Below, piece after piece: positions 52,917 through 61,246 of a stretch of DNA of 64,000 nt. The stretch comes from Rhizobium metallidurans (GTDB lineage: Bacteria; Pseudomonadota; Alphaproteobacteria; Rhizobiales; Rhizobiaceae), in the NCBI RefSeq assembly GCF_014196505.1, contig NZ_JACIDW010000002.1, positions 62,001 through 126,000 of the forward strand, written 5' to 3'. Within the stretch, counting starts at the first letter, position 1, and every line of letters starts with the position of its first letter. The position numbers were made by a program, and so were the translations under genes. The notes beneath the pieces are model-generated. The model was not told the DNA's origin. It saw only the letters and a program-made list of their open reading frames with translations, and made no database searches.

Positions 52917-53702
52917 ATGGAAGCGGATGAAGCCGACCGGTACCGGGCGCCTGCCTTGGACAAGGGGCTTGATATCCTCGAGCTTCTGGCAAGCGTCGAA
53001 GAGGGTCTCACCCAGGCGGAAATCGCCAAGCGCCTCGACCGCAGCCCCAACGAATTCTACCGCATGCTCGACCGTCTCGTGCGTCGCGGATATGTCACCA
53101 AGCTCGAGGGCGACCGGTTCACGCTGACGCTCAAGCTCTTCGGCCTCTCGCAGCTTCACGCCCCTGCCCGTCGCCTCGCCTCCTTCGCCATGCCGCTGAT
53201 GCGCGACCTCGCGCAGCGCACCCGCCAGGCGAACCACCTCGTGGTCTTCGATCGCGGTTCCGCCGTCGTCATCGCCCAGCACGAGGCGCCGAACTACTGG
53301 GGCATCTCGATCCGCGTCGGCTCGCATATGAGCCTGCTCGAAACGGGCTCGGGCCATGTCCTTCTCGCCTTCCGCACCGACGAGGAACGCGAGATGATGA
53401 TCGCGGAACATGCCCGCGACCCGAAGACCAGGCGGCCGGGAGCGGAGCTTTATGAGCGCCTGACCGAAATCCGAAAACGCGGTTACGAGATGATGCCGAG
53501 CGCCCAGACGGCCGGCGTCCACAACCTCTCCGCCCCGATCCTCGGCCCCGATGGCCGCGTCATCGCAGCCCTGACCTGCCCCTATATAGGCCTCGTCAAC
53601 GCATCCGACGCGCCCGATATCGAGCAGACGATCGTCATGCTGCAGCAGGCCGCGCGCGACCTCTCGCTGCTTGCGGGATCGGATGTGAAGATCTCGGGGT
53701 GA
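52917..53702 (+). CDS. IclR family transcriptional regulator
   Basis: 261 residues from the ATG at 52917 (MEADEADRYRAPALDKGLDI) with AGGAG 6 bases upstream. The HTH is LDILELLASVEEGLTQAEIA and KRLDRSPNEFYRMLDRLVRR; the effector domain includes VVFDRGSAVVIAQHEAPNYW, SHMSLLETGSGHVLLAF and GVHNLSAPILGPDGRVIAAL. It is divergent from the amidohydrolase gene and probably controls it. The effector may be the substrate or product of that enzyme. The AT-rich stretch around 52876-52900 is the likely shared promoter. Confidence 0.88.
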   Translation: MEADEADRYRAPALDKGLDILELLASVEEGLTQAEIAKRLDRSPNEFYRMLDRLVRRGYVTKLEGDRFTLTLKLFGLSQLHAPARRLASFAMPLMRDLAQRTRQANHLVVFDRGSAVVIAQHEAPNYWGISIRVGSHMSLLETGSGHVLLAFRTDEEREMMIAEHARDPKTRRPGAELYERLTEIRKRGYEMMPSAQTAGVHNLSAPILGPDGRVIAALTCPYIGLVNASDAPDIEQTIVMLQQAARDLSLLAGSDVKISG

Positions 53703-53735
53703 CGCGACGAACAGGATCGTCGCGCCTGTCGCCGT

Positions 53736-55262
53736 CTATACGGCGATCCGAGCCGGCACGGCGGCCATGTACTCTTCCAGCATGGCGGCTTGCTCCCGCG
53801 TCAGGCGCAGGCCCTCCTTGGTTCTTCTCCAGAGCACGTCATCGGCATGTGTCGCCCATTCGTGCTCGATCAGATAGCGAACCTCCGCCTCATAAAGGTC
53901 GCTCCCGAACAGGCGCCCGAGATCCTCGATGCCGCGCGCCTGCCCGAGAAGCACCGCGGCCTTCGTGCCGTAGCGGCGAACGAGGCGGCGAACATGTGTT
54001 TCGGCAAGAAACGGATAGCCGCTCTTCAGCTTGCGAACTTCCGCCTCGTAGCCCGTCGCCGGAAAATCGCCGCCGGGCAGATGGCTTTTGGCCGTCCAGG
54101 GGATTCCCTTGATCCCGATCGCCGCGCCGATCTTCTCAAGCGCATGCTCGGACAGCCGGCGATAGGTGGTGAGCTTGCCGCCGAACACGTTGAGCAACGG
54201 CGCCTGTGCGCCCTCGCCTTCGAGCTTCAGCACGTAATCGCGCGTCGCCTCCTGCGCCTTGGACGCGCCGTCGTCGAACAACGGACGCACGGCCGAATAG
54301 GTCCAGACGATATCCTCGGGCCGCACCGGCTCGTTGAAATACTCGCTGGCGGCCTTGCAGAGATAGGTCGTCTCCTCGTCGGAGATCTTCACATCGCGGG
54401 GATCGGCCTTGTAATCGCGATCGGTGGTGCCGATCAGCGTGAAATCCTGCTCGTAGGGGATCGCGAAGATGATGCGATTGTCGGGGTTCTGGAAGAAATA
54501 GGCCCGGGGATCGCTGAACTTCTTCTTCACGACGATGTGGCTGCCCTGCACCAGACGCACATGCCGCGCCTCGTTCTGACCGAAGGCGGCGCGAATGACG
54601 TGATCGACCCACGGCCCCGCCGCGTTGACCAGCATCCGCGCCTGGAAATGACGCGTCTCGCCGGTCACCGTATCCACGCTCTCGATCGCCCAGACGCCGT
54701 TCTCGCGGCGCGCGGAGACGACCTTGGTGCGCGGCATGATCAGCGCCCCCTTGTCGGCGGCGTCGCGGGCGTTCAGGACCACCATGCGGGCGTCATCGAC
54801 CCAGCCGTCGGAATATTCGAACGCCTTGGAGAACAGCGACTTCAGCGGCTTTCCCGCCGGATCGCGGCGCATGTCGAGCACCCTGGTCGGCGGCAGAAGC
54901 TTGCGGCCGCCGAGGTGATCGTAGAGGAACAGCCCGAGCCGGATCAGCCAAGCCGGTCGGATCCCGCCCTTGTGATAGGGCAAAACGAAGCGCATCGGCC
55001 AGATGATATGCGGCGCCATCGCCCACAGGATCTCGCGCTCCATCAGCGATTCCCGCACCAGGCGAAACTCGTAATGCTCGAGATAGCGCAAGCCGCCATG
55101 GATGAGCTTGGTGGCGCCCGAGGAGGTGCCGGAGGCGAAATCGTTCATCTCGGCCAGCGCCACGGAATAGCCGCGCCCGACCGCGTCACGCGCGATCCCG
55201 CATCCATTGATACCGCCACCGATAACGAAAAGATCGTGTACCTGACCGCTCACGCGTCCCAT
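53736..55262 (-). CDS. glpD: Aerobic glycerol-3-phosphate dehydrogenase
   Basis: 508 residues from the ATG at 55262 (MGRVSGQVHDLFVIGGGING). The FAD Rossmann motif is FVIGGGINGCGIARDAVGRG, followed by the family signature FASGTSSGATKLIHGGLRYL, VNAAGPWVDHVIRAAFG, and FTLIGTTDRDYKADPRDVKI. It is a membrane-associated flavoenzyme that oxidises glycerol 3-phosphate to dihydroxyacetone phosphate and feeds electrons to ubiquinone. Its neighbours are not glycerol genes, so glpK and glpF must lie elsewhere. A palindromic candidate operator lies 70 bp upstream. A small hairpin (53704-53723) follows the stop. Confidence 0.94.
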   Translation of the reverse strand: MGRVSGQVHDLFVIGGGINGCGIARDAVGRGYSVALAEMNDFASGTSSGATKLIHGGLRYLEHYEFRLVRESLMEREILWAMAPHIIWPMRFVLPYHKGGIRPAWLIRLGLFLYDHLGGRKLLPPTRVLDMRRDPAGKPLKSLFSKAFEYSDGWVDDARMVVLNARDAADKGALIMPRTKVVSARRENGVWAIESVDTVTGETRHFQARMLVNAAGPWVDHVIRAAFGQNEARHVRLVQGSHIVVKKKFSDPRAYFFQNPDNRIIFAIPYEQDFTLIGTTDRDYKADPRDVKISDEETTYLCKAASEYFNEPVRPEDIVWTYSAVRPLFDDGASKAQEATRDYVLKLEGEGAQAPLLNVFGGKLTTYRRLSEHALEKIGAAIGIKGIPWTAKSHLPGGDFPATGYEAEVRKLKSGYPFLAETHVRRLVRRYGTKAAVLLGQARGIEDLGRLFGSDLYEAEVRYLIEHEWATHADDVLWRRTKEGLRLTREQAAMLEEYMAAVPARIAV

Positions 55263-55331
55263 GCCCCCAGAAATTGCCGCAACGCAAACAAGATAGCGCA
55301 ATTGCGAAAGTCAATACAGTTAAAGCGAAAC

Positions 55332-55353
55332 ACATTCGAATGTCAAACGAATG
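55332..55353. promoter_or_regulatory. Candidate operator upstream of glpD
   Basis: ACATTCGAATGT (55332-55343) is a perfect 12-bp palindrome, and CGAATG recurs at 55348-55353, so ATTCG-type half-sites are spaced over 22 bp. The site lies 70-91 bp upstream of the glpD ATG in an AT-rich stretch. A GlpR/DeoR-type repressor is a possible binder; this is inference. Confidence 0.35.
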
Positions 55354-55431
55354 CCTCGCACACTTATGCCCGGCGCCGATGTCGGACGTGTGACAGCGCG
55401 GCAGGCCTATGTTCCAGATTGGCGAGGAATT

Positions 55432-56253
55432 TCAATTGGGCTCGGCGACCCGGAAATAGGCGCGCGGTGGCGCGCCGAGCATGCGCTTGAACATGGTGGT
55501 GAACGCCGCGACGCTTTCATATCCGAGATCGAAAGCCACCGATGTTACCGCTTCGCCCGCGGCCAGTCGCGGCAGCGCCGTGAACAGGGCCGCCTGCTGC
55601 CGCCAGGTCGAAAGGCTGATTCCGGTCTCGCGGCGGAAGGCCCGGGTGAACGCCCGCCGGCTCATGTTGAGCCGCTCGGCCCAATCGTCGATCAGGAGCC
55701 GCGCGGTCGGGTTCGCCAGAAACGCCCGGCAAAGCCCGGCAAGCCTCGCATCACCGGGAATGGGCAGGCCGAGCGACCGGTCCGGAAGCCGCGAAATCTC
55801 CTCGAGCAGCAGCGCGACGACCAGCCTCTGGCGCCGCGAATTCCTGATGTCTCCACCCGGGGATACCGCCTCGATGATCAGCGCCCGCGCGAGATCCGTC
55901 AGCCCGACGACGCGAATGGCCTCGGGGAGAGCGACCAGCGCATCGGAACTGATATAGGCCGAGAGCATGGTCACCTCGCCCAGCATGTCCACCGAGTGAT
56001 CCAGCCCCGCCGGTATCCACAGCGCATGTTCCGGCGGCACCATCCAGCGCCCCTGCCGCGACGACACCATCAGCACACCGGTCCGGGCATAGACGAACTG
56101 CGCGCGGCTATGGCGATGCGCCGCCACGTGATAGCCCGACGGGTACTGCGACGGGATCGTGTGAACCGGCTCGGCCGCCGCCTCTATGGCCGCCAGCCGC
56201 TCGACATGCAGCCTCGCCAGTTCCGCCGACGTTATATTTTGCAGCGCTTTCAT
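55432..56253 (-). CDS. AraC family transcriptional regulator with cupin sensor domain
   Basis: 273 residues from the ATG at 56253 (MKALQNITSAELARLHVERL). The N-terminal cupin includes YHVAAHRHSRAQFVYARTGV and WMVPPEHALWIPAGLDHSVD, with His residues at the usual positions. The C-terminal HTH pair reads LLIDDWAERLNMSRRAFTRA and VTSVAFDLGYESVAAFTTMF. It is divergent from the Fsr-type MFS gene 96 bp away, a common arrangement in which the regulator controls an efflux pump. Its ligand is unknown. Confidence 0.88.
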   Translation of the reverse strand: MKALQNITSAELARLHVERLAAIEAAAEPVHTIPSQYPSGYHVAAHRHSRAQFVYARTGVLMVSSRQGRWMVPPEHALWIPAGLDHSVDMLGEVTMLSAYISSDALVALPEAIRVVGLTDLARALIIEAVSPGGDIRNSRRQRLVVALLLEEISRLPDRSLGLPIPGDARLAGLCRAFLANPTARLLIDDWAERLNMSRRAFTRAFRRETGISLSTWRQQAALFTALPRLAAGEAVTSVAFDLGYESVAAFTTMFKRMLGAPPRAYFRVAEPN

Positions 56254-56349
56254 AAGCCTTGGCCCGATCGCGAAAGAATGAGACCAAAACACGAAAGCGG
56301 GACTGCCGCAAGGAGACTATGCGGATAGTAGGTTCGACGGAGGAACATC

Positions 56350-57573
56350 GTGACGACAGGTATAGAAACGGCGGACAAACACGCCGCGGAACAGACGGTA
56401 TTCAGCATCATCATGGCGGTCAGCTTCAGTCATCTGCTGAACGATACGATGCAGTCGCTGATCCCGGCCCTCTATCCGATGATCAAGACCGGCTACGGTC
56501 TCGACTTCACCCAGATCGGCCTGCTCGGCCTCGTCTTCCAGGTCACGGCATCGCTGCTGCAGCCGCTGATCGGGATTTACACCGACAAGCGTCCGCTGCC
56601 CTATTCACTGGCGGCGGGCATGGGCTTCACGCTGATCGGTCTGCTGCTTCTCGCCTATGCGCACGCCTATTGGGTGCTGCTGCTCGGCGCCGGCGTCGTC
56701 GGCCTCGGCTCGGCGGTCTTCCATCCGGAATCCTCGCGCGTCGCCCGCCTCGCCTCGGGCGGACGCCACGGGCTGGCACAGTCGCTGTTCCAGGTCGGCG
56801 GCAACTTCGGCTCGGCCATCGGCCCGCTGGCCGCCGCCTTCATCGTGCTGCCGCGCGGACAGACCAGTGTCGCATGGTTTTCGGTTGCCGCGCTGACGGG
56901 CATGATCATCCTGTGGCGCGTCGGCGTCTGGTACTCCAATCACCGCCGCACCACCGCCGGCCGCAAGGTCAAGCACCAGGCAGTGGTGCTGCCGCGCGCC
57001 AAGGTGATCCTTTCGATCGCCGTCCTCGCCATGCTGGTCTTCTCGAAATACGTCTACATGACCAGTCTTTCGAGCTATTACACCTTCTACATGATCGAGC
57101 GCTTCCAGGTGTCGGTCCAAGAGGCGCAGATCCTGTTGTTCGTCTTCCTCGGCGCGGTCGCCATCGGCACGGTCGCCGGCGGCCCGATCGTCGACTGGTT
57201 CGGCACCAAGTTCACGATCTGGTTCTCGATCCTCGGCGCCCTGCCCTTCACCCTGGCGCTGCCCTATGCCGGCTACACCTGGACGATCGTGCTCACCTTC
57301 GTGATCGGCATCATCCTGGCGTCCGCCTTCTCGGCCATCGTCGTCTTTGCGCAAGAACTGGTCCCCGGACGCGTGGGCATGATCGCCGGCCTGTTCTTCG
57401 GCTTCGCCTTCGGCGTCGGCGGCATCGGCGCCGCGGGCCTGGGCATGGTGGCGGACCGCATGGGCATCGTCTTCGTCTATCAGCTTTGCTCATATCTGCC
57501 GCTGCTCGGGCTTCTCACCGTCTTCCTTCCCGATCTCGGCAAGGGCCGGCGCCACGCAACGGCAACGAAATAG
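56350..57573 (+). CDS. MFS transporter, fosmidomycin resistance protein (Fsr) type
   Basis: 407 residues with about twelve membrane helices. The family-specific start is FSIIMAVSFSHLLNDTMQSL followed by IPALYPMIKTGYGLDFTQIG; LGSAVFHPESSRVARLASGG and SLFQVGGNFGSAIGPLAAAF are also Fsr signatures. It probably exports fosmidomycin-like phosphonates or other hydrophilic toxic compounds by proton antiport. It is divergent from an AraC regulator and followed by an intrinsic terminator at 57609-57640, so it is monocistronic. Confidence 0.9.
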   Translation: MTTGIETADKHAAEQTVFSIIMAVSFSHLLNDTMQSLIPALYPMIKTGYGLDFTQIGLLGLVFQVTASLLQPLIGIYTDKRPLPYSLAAGMGFTLIGLLLLAYAHAYWVLLLGAGVVGLGSAVFHPESSRVARLASGGRHGLAQSLFQVGGNFGSAIGPLAAAFIVLPRGQTSVAWFSVAALTGMIILWRVGVWYSNHRRTTAGRKVKHQAVVLPRAKVILSIAVLAMLVFSKYVYMTSLSSYYTFYMIERFQVSVQEAQILLFVFLGAVAIGTVAGGPIVDWFGTKFTIWFSILGALPFTLALPYAGYTWTIVLTFVIGIILASAFSAIVVFAQELVPGRVGMIAGLFFGFAFGVGGIGAAGLGMVADRMGIVFVYQLCSYLPLLGLLTVFLPDLGKGRRHATATK

Positions 57574-57608
57574 CCGCGGCGAAGCCCACGAGACGGCATC
57601 AAAACCAC

Positions 57609-57640
57609 AAAAGGCCGAAGCACCCGCTTCGGCCTTTTGT
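57609..57640 (+). terminator. Rho-independent terminator after the Fsr-type gene
   Basis: AAAAGGCCGAAGC (57609-57621) pairs perfectly with GCTTCGGCCTTTT (57626-57638) around an ACCC loop, and the T-run is part of the stem end (TTTTGT). Confidence 0.9.
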
Positions 57641-57680
57641 CTTCAAACTTCACACGATGCCCCGGGGCGCCCTGATTGCG

Positions 57681-57718
57681 GACAATAAAAAAGGCCGGGG
57701 CGAAACCGCACCGACCTT
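57681..57718 (-). terminator. Rho-independent terminator on the minus strand
   Basis: Read on the minus strand, AAGGTCGGTGCG and CGCCCCGGCCTT form a stem with one mismatch and one wobble, followed by TTTTTTATT. It ends a minus-strand transcript that may come from tRNA-Arg or from the small ORF at 57731-57835. Confidence 0.75.
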
Positions 57719-57730
57719 CCTATTCGCATC

Positions 57731-57835
57731 TCACACCAGTGCCAGTACATCCGTGGTCAAAAGCATAAAAGCGATACCGGCAACCGCGAGCGTCCGCTGT
57801 GTGGAACACTGACCAGCAATGCCGATGAACCTCAT
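57731..57835 (-). CDS. Possible 34-residue hydrophobic peptide
   Basis: The frame MRFIGIAGQCSTQRTLAVAG then IAFMLLTTDVLALV ends 13 bp before a minus-strand terminator. The C-terminal half could be a single membrane helix. No Shine-Dalgarno is visible, so it is doubtful. The alternative is that 57719-57975 is the trailer of the tRNA-Arg transcript or a small RNA. Confidence 0.25.
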   Translation of the reverse strand: MRFIGIAGQCSTQRTLAVAGIAFMLLTTDVLALV

Positions 57836-57975
57836 ATGGGAGGTCAATATGGCGAATTCAAGTCCGGGAGGGAAATAGCTGGAAAATGACGCTCCCGGCA
57901 ACCGGATGAAACACGCTGCTTATAAGCCGCATACGAGATTCCACCCCAAGATTCACCCTAAGTCATTGAAATGAT

Positions 57976-58052
<77 letters not shown>

Positions 58053-58113
58053 ACACTGCCGATGCGCCGCCGGCGCATCGAAGGCATGGGGCTCTGGAAG
58101 CGATCGATACCGA

Positions 58114-58419
58114 TCAGTGCGTCCAGGGCTGCGTGCGCGTATAGCGGAAATTATCCGGATACGCCACCGTCTGACGCTGCGGATCCTTCGGCGCGATCAC
58201 CCGGTACTCGATGCCGTTGCGCTTGGCATAGGCTTCGGCCAGTTCCTGCGTTTCGAAATTGAGCTTCACCTGCTGGCGCATGTCCGACGACGAGGTGTAG
58301 CCCATGATCGGGTCGATCGTGCGCGGCGTTTCCTGATCGAACTCCAGCACCCACAGGTGAGTCTTGGCCTTGCCGGACTGCATGGCGGTCTTTGCTGGAC
58401 GATAGATCTTGGCAGACAT
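58114..58419 (-). CDS. NADH dehydrogenase-associated NDUFS4-like (ETC complex I) subunit
   Basis: 101 residues from the ATG at 58419 (MSAKIYRPAKTAMQSGKAKT). HLWVLEFDQETPRTIDPIMG, YTSSSDMRQQVKLNFETQEL and YAKRNGIEYRVIAPKDP match the alphaproteobacterial homologue of the mitochondrial 18-kDa NDUFS4 accessory subunit of complex I. It lies apart from the nuo operon, as usual in this class, and just upstream of tRNA-Arg on the same strand. It is a peripheral-arm protein on the cytoplasmic side. The frame up to 58920 has no coding support. Confidence 0.9.
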   Translation of the reverse strand: MSAKIYRPAKTAMQSGKAKTHLWVLEFDQETPRTIDPIMGYTSSSDMRQQVKLNFETQELAEAYAKRNGIEYRVIAPKDPQRQTVAYPDNFRYTRTQPWTH

Positions 58420-58779
58420 AGCTGCACGCCTCCAAATTATGGCTTTCGCAATCAATGGACTGGCCCCTTGCGGGGCATCTTCATGCACGATCGCACGGAT
58501 AGATGAATTTTGCTTAGCGACGAATCCCTCCCTTTTCAAGCGAAAAGCCACGCGCGTTGCGTGCCAACGGTCCACAGCTTCGACACGGCCCGAACACCCT
58601 GCCCGGCGCCATCGGACAGCTCGGAAACTGGCCGGGCTTCGGGTCGTGCGACCAAGGCACGTCCGTGACGCGGCAATCGAGACCTTGCTGAATGAACCGG
58701 CAGGCGCCCATCCCTGTGAAAAGACCATTTTAGTTATTGCGGCGCATGATCGAACCGTGTATTGCGCTCCTCGTCGGCA
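58420..58779. other. 360 bp without a recognised gene
   Basis: This stretch lies between the divergent NDUFS4-like and tRNA-Pro genes. It presumably holds both promoters. No convincing frame, hairpin or motif was found. Confidence 0.5.
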
Positions 58780-58856
<77 letters not shown>

Positions 58857-59030
58857 CTTTTATTCGCGGATCTCGCGCTTCATCCCATAAAATATGCAGA
58901 TCGGCGCCTCTGAACGCCATCGTCTCTTCGGTTCTTCCGATGCGATTGGCGCAACCTCGTCCGACGCTCCAATGTGGATATCGTCAAGGACAGTGCTGGA
59001 TCACCAGGCCGACGGCCGCCGGAGCGTCAA

Positions 59031-59597
59031 TCAGACCGCCGTCAGATGCTCGAAAAGGATCGAGACGCCAAACCCGAGCAAGACAAGGCCGGCCACGCCT
59101 TCCGCGATGCGCCCGAAACGGGCGCCGATCAGGCGCCCGACCAGCATTCCACTCGAAGAGAGCAGGAACGTCGCCGCACCGATTGCGATCGCAACGACGA
59201 GGATGTTCACCTGCATGAATGCGAGCGATACACCGACCGCCATCGCGTCGAGGCTCGTGCCGATGGCGGTTGCCACGAGGATCAGGAAGGAAGAACTCTT
59301 GATGCCGACGGCATCGTCCTCGCCTCCCCGTGCGGCGGCGTACAGCATGTTCAAGCCGACGAAGCCCAGGAGCGCGAAGGCGATCCAATGATCGACGGCC
59401 GAAATGTAGGATGCCGCGGCAAAGCCAGCGGCCCAACCGATCAGCGGTGTGATGGCCTCGACGACGCCGAACACGACGCCAGTTCGCAGCGCCTCACTGA
59501 AGCGCGGGCGGCCAAGAGCGGCGCCCCGTCCGACGGACACGGCAAACGCGTCCATCGACATGCTGAAGGCGAGCAGGATGATTGCCCAGTATGACAT
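59031..59597 (-). CDS. mntP: Manganese efflux pump MntP
   Basis: 188 residues and six membrane helices in two repeats. The key acidic motifs are [20 protein letters not shown] (repeat 1) and [20 protein letters not shown] (repeat 2), with the aspartates needed for Mn2+ export. The last helix [19 protein letters not shown] closes the protein. The ATG has GAGGA 7 bases upstream. A yybP-ykoY riboswitch precedes the gene, so expression should rise when intracellular manganese is high. Confidence 0.95.
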   Translation of the reverse strand: MSYWAIILLAFSMSMDAFAVSVGRGAALGRPRFSEALRTGVVFGVVEAITPLIGWAAGFAAASYISAVDHWIAFALLGFVGLNMLYAAARGGEDDAVGIKSSSFLILVATAIGTSLDAMAVGVSLAFMQVNILVVAIAIGAATFLLSSSGMLVGRLIGARFGRIAEGVAGLVLLGFGVSILFEHLTAV

Positions 59598-59649
59598 GAA
59601 AATTCCTCGCGGACGTACAGGCCGGGCGTCCCAAGCTCTGTCCGATCCG

Positions 59650-59775
59650 AGCTGGCGTCGCCACGGTCTTGTCGAGCCGGTTAAATCCGGCCAAACGCGC
59701 CACGTGCTGCTGCACGAGTATGTTGACGCGCTTCCGCTGGGTGGCGGTGACTACTCCCCGATGCGCTGGAGATAA
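59650..59775 (-). promoter_or_regulatory. yybP-ykoY manganese riboswitch upstream of mntP
   Basis: On the minus strand the conserved motifs are in order: GGGGAGTAG (59751-59759), GCGTCAACATACTCGTGC (about 59713-59730), GGCCGGATTTAACCGG and GACAAGACC (about 59665-59673). Together with the position 53 bp upstream of mntP they identify the Mn2+-sensing riboswitch. Ends are approximate. An AT-rich promoter region follows at about 59800-59850. Confidence 0.82.
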
Positions 59776-60303
59776 TCGAGCAGGTTGATCGAGTCAACCT
59801 TCGCGGCGATTTTATTCCGGGAATTTTCCGTAATAACAATGAGTTGCAACTGCAAAACCGCCAGTTCGAATGCGTCTGCGAAGCGTTCTCAATCAAGCAT
59901 GCTCAAGGTCAGGAGATGACCACGCGGCCGGTGATGAAACCGAGAACCAGGATGGCCAGGATCGCCACGCGACAGAGAACGCTTACCGACGCGGCGCTAG
60001 GCCACGCGAAGACAACAAGCTTGCCGCCGTCGCCCTGAGCGCGCGACGTCTCGTGCCTGAGGCCACGAACCTTCATCCTCGTCGACAGTTGACCAACCGA
60101 AATCATTCTCGCCAACACCTTTCAGCTAGCATCAGGCCAGCCACCATGAAGGCAACATCGCATTATTGAGAATGACTTGCAATAGCGGATGAGTCCGATT
60201 TGGTCGCCCTGCGCCCGATCACGGATATTTCAACGTCTCGCCATTGAACCTCAAGCCAGTTGAGATCCTACATTGCTGTCATCAATGACGATTGGAGTCT
60301 TCA
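59776..60303. other. About 530 bp without a recognised gene
   Basis: Between the mntP leader and the zinc-ribbon gene. One minus-strand frame (59909-60118) ends in a plausible membrane helix, VLCRVAILAILVLGFITGRV, but has no clear start or ribosome site. The sequence TTGAGAATGACTTGCAAT at 60166-60183 has metal-regulator-box character but cannot be assigned. The rest shows nothing. Confidence 0.4.
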
Positions 60304-60648
60304 ATGGGTGATCTAGTACAGACAAACGGAATGTCCTGCCCTCGGTGCGGCGTCGGCCTTCTGATGACGGATCGGCAGGGAATCGAGATCGATTACTGCC
60401 CGACCTGCCGCGGCGTTTGGCTGGACCGTGGCGAGCTCGACAAGATCATCGAGCGGAGCGCCGCGCCGCAGGCTGTAGCCGGAAGCGACTATCAGGACAA
60501 CTATCAAGGAAACAACCAGGGCAACTACCAGGGCGGTCACGGCGGCCATGGTGGCTATTCGAGCCATGGCGGCCATGGCGGCCACAATAGTCACGGACAG
60601 CGCGGCGGCCACGGTGGCAGATCGTTCCTGTCGAGAATCTTCGACTGA
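60304..60648 (+). CDS. TFIIB-type zinc-ribbon protein with Gly/His-rich tail
   Basis: 114 residues from the ATG at 60304 (MGDLVQTNGMSCPRCGVGLL). The zinc ribbon is C12-x2-C15 (CPRC) and, about 18 residues later, CPTC, in the zf-TFIIB context IDYCPTCRGVWLDRGELDKI. From about residue 56 the chain is low-complexity: NYQGNNQGNYQGGHGGHGGY and then SHGGHGGHNSH repeats, ending in RSFLSRIFD. Proteins of this type are common in proteobacteria and have no firmly known role. The His/Gly tail could bind metal. Confidence 0.85.
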   Translation: MGDLVQTNGMSCPRCGVGLLMTDRQGIEIDYCPTCRGVWLDRGELDKIIERSAAPQAVAGSDYQDNYQGNNQGNYQGGHGGHGGYSSHGGHGGHNSHGQRGGHGGRSFLSRIFD

Positions 60649-60717
60649 CCGACATTTTCTAGCGTGAAGCTCCGTCTCCCTCAGGCTACTCCCCAAGTGA
60701 CGGAGCCAACGCGGAAG

Positions 60718-60749
60718 GAGGTCCGCGGTTCAGCACGACCGCGGACCTC
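60718..60749. terminator. Bidirectional terminator between the zinc-ribbon and DUF2171 genes
   Basis: GAGGTCCGCGGT (60718-60729) pairs perfectly with ACCGCGGACCTC (60738-60749). It lies between convergent genes, 5 bp from the DUF2171 stop. There is no T-run. Confidence 0.65.
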
Positions 60750-60754
60750 GCGAC

Positions 60755-60994
60755 TTAGTTCGGCAGGTGCGTCCATTTGGACCGCACATCCGCCGCGTTC
60801 ATCGACAAATGAACATGCGCATCGACGTGATCGACCCATTCCAGCGGGATGAGGTGGTGATGCTGGCCATCGGACGAGTCGGATTTCGTCAGCTTAATAC
60901 GGTCACTGCCATCGAGATGATCGACGGTTCCGACATGCTGACCATCCGCCGACCTGACTTCCATATGATCTTTGATTTCATTTGCAGCGATCAT
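60755..60994 (-). CDS. DUF2171 domain-containing protein
   Basis: 79 residues from the ATG at 60994 (MIAANEIKDHMEVRSADGQH) with GGAG 8 bases upstream. The pattern I..gM.V.s.DG..vGtVD.ldg..IkL......d..hhlIPl.WV..Vd..V.L is the DUF2171 / PRC-barrel-like small fold. Soluble and probably a single beta barrel. Function is unknown; relatives are often stress-associated in rhizobia. The frame to 61105 lacks a better start. Confidence 0.8.
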   Translation of the reverse strand: MIAANEIKDHMEVRSADGQHVGTVDHLDGSDRIKLTKSDSSDGQHHHLIPLEWVDHVDAHVHLSMNAADVRSKWTHLPN

Positions 60995-61176
60995 TTCCGT
61001 TCTCCATGTTTGGGGGACGACCATCCTCAAACCTACAGAACCAGCGTTAGTTCCCTCTGGAATGAGAGCCACTGACGCTTTTGCCGCTGCATCCGGCGCT
61101 CTCATGCATATTCAGCCCGCTCCGCGGCCCCCCGTTCCGGCATGCGGCATCGCCGCAATGCAGTGATACACTGCCG

Positions 61177-61216
61177 TCGGCCGCCCCTTGTCGGGACAAG
61201 GGGCGGCCGAGTTTTT
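61177..61216 (+). terminator. Strong orphan intrinsic terminator
   Basis: TCGGCCGCCCCTTGTC (61177-61192) and GACAAGGGGCGGCCGA (61195-61210) form a perfect 16-bp stem, followed by GTTTTTA on the plus strand. No plus-strand gene lies between the zinc-ribbon stop (60648, which has its own hairpin) and this site. It may end a small RNA arising in 60995-61176, or serve the MerR gene in reverse. Confidence 0.85.
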
Positions 61217-61246
61217 ATGAAGCGCGGCTATCCCTGCCGTCGCTCC

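Noticed and set aside
56259..57812. 517-codon frame overlapping the Fsr-type gene
   Set aside because: Shifted frame of a well-conserved MFS gene; low-complexity Arg/His content.
59449..59775. 108-codon plus-strand frame antisense to the mntP leader
   Set aside because: It coincides with the reverse complement of the yybP-ykoY riboswitch and part of mntP.
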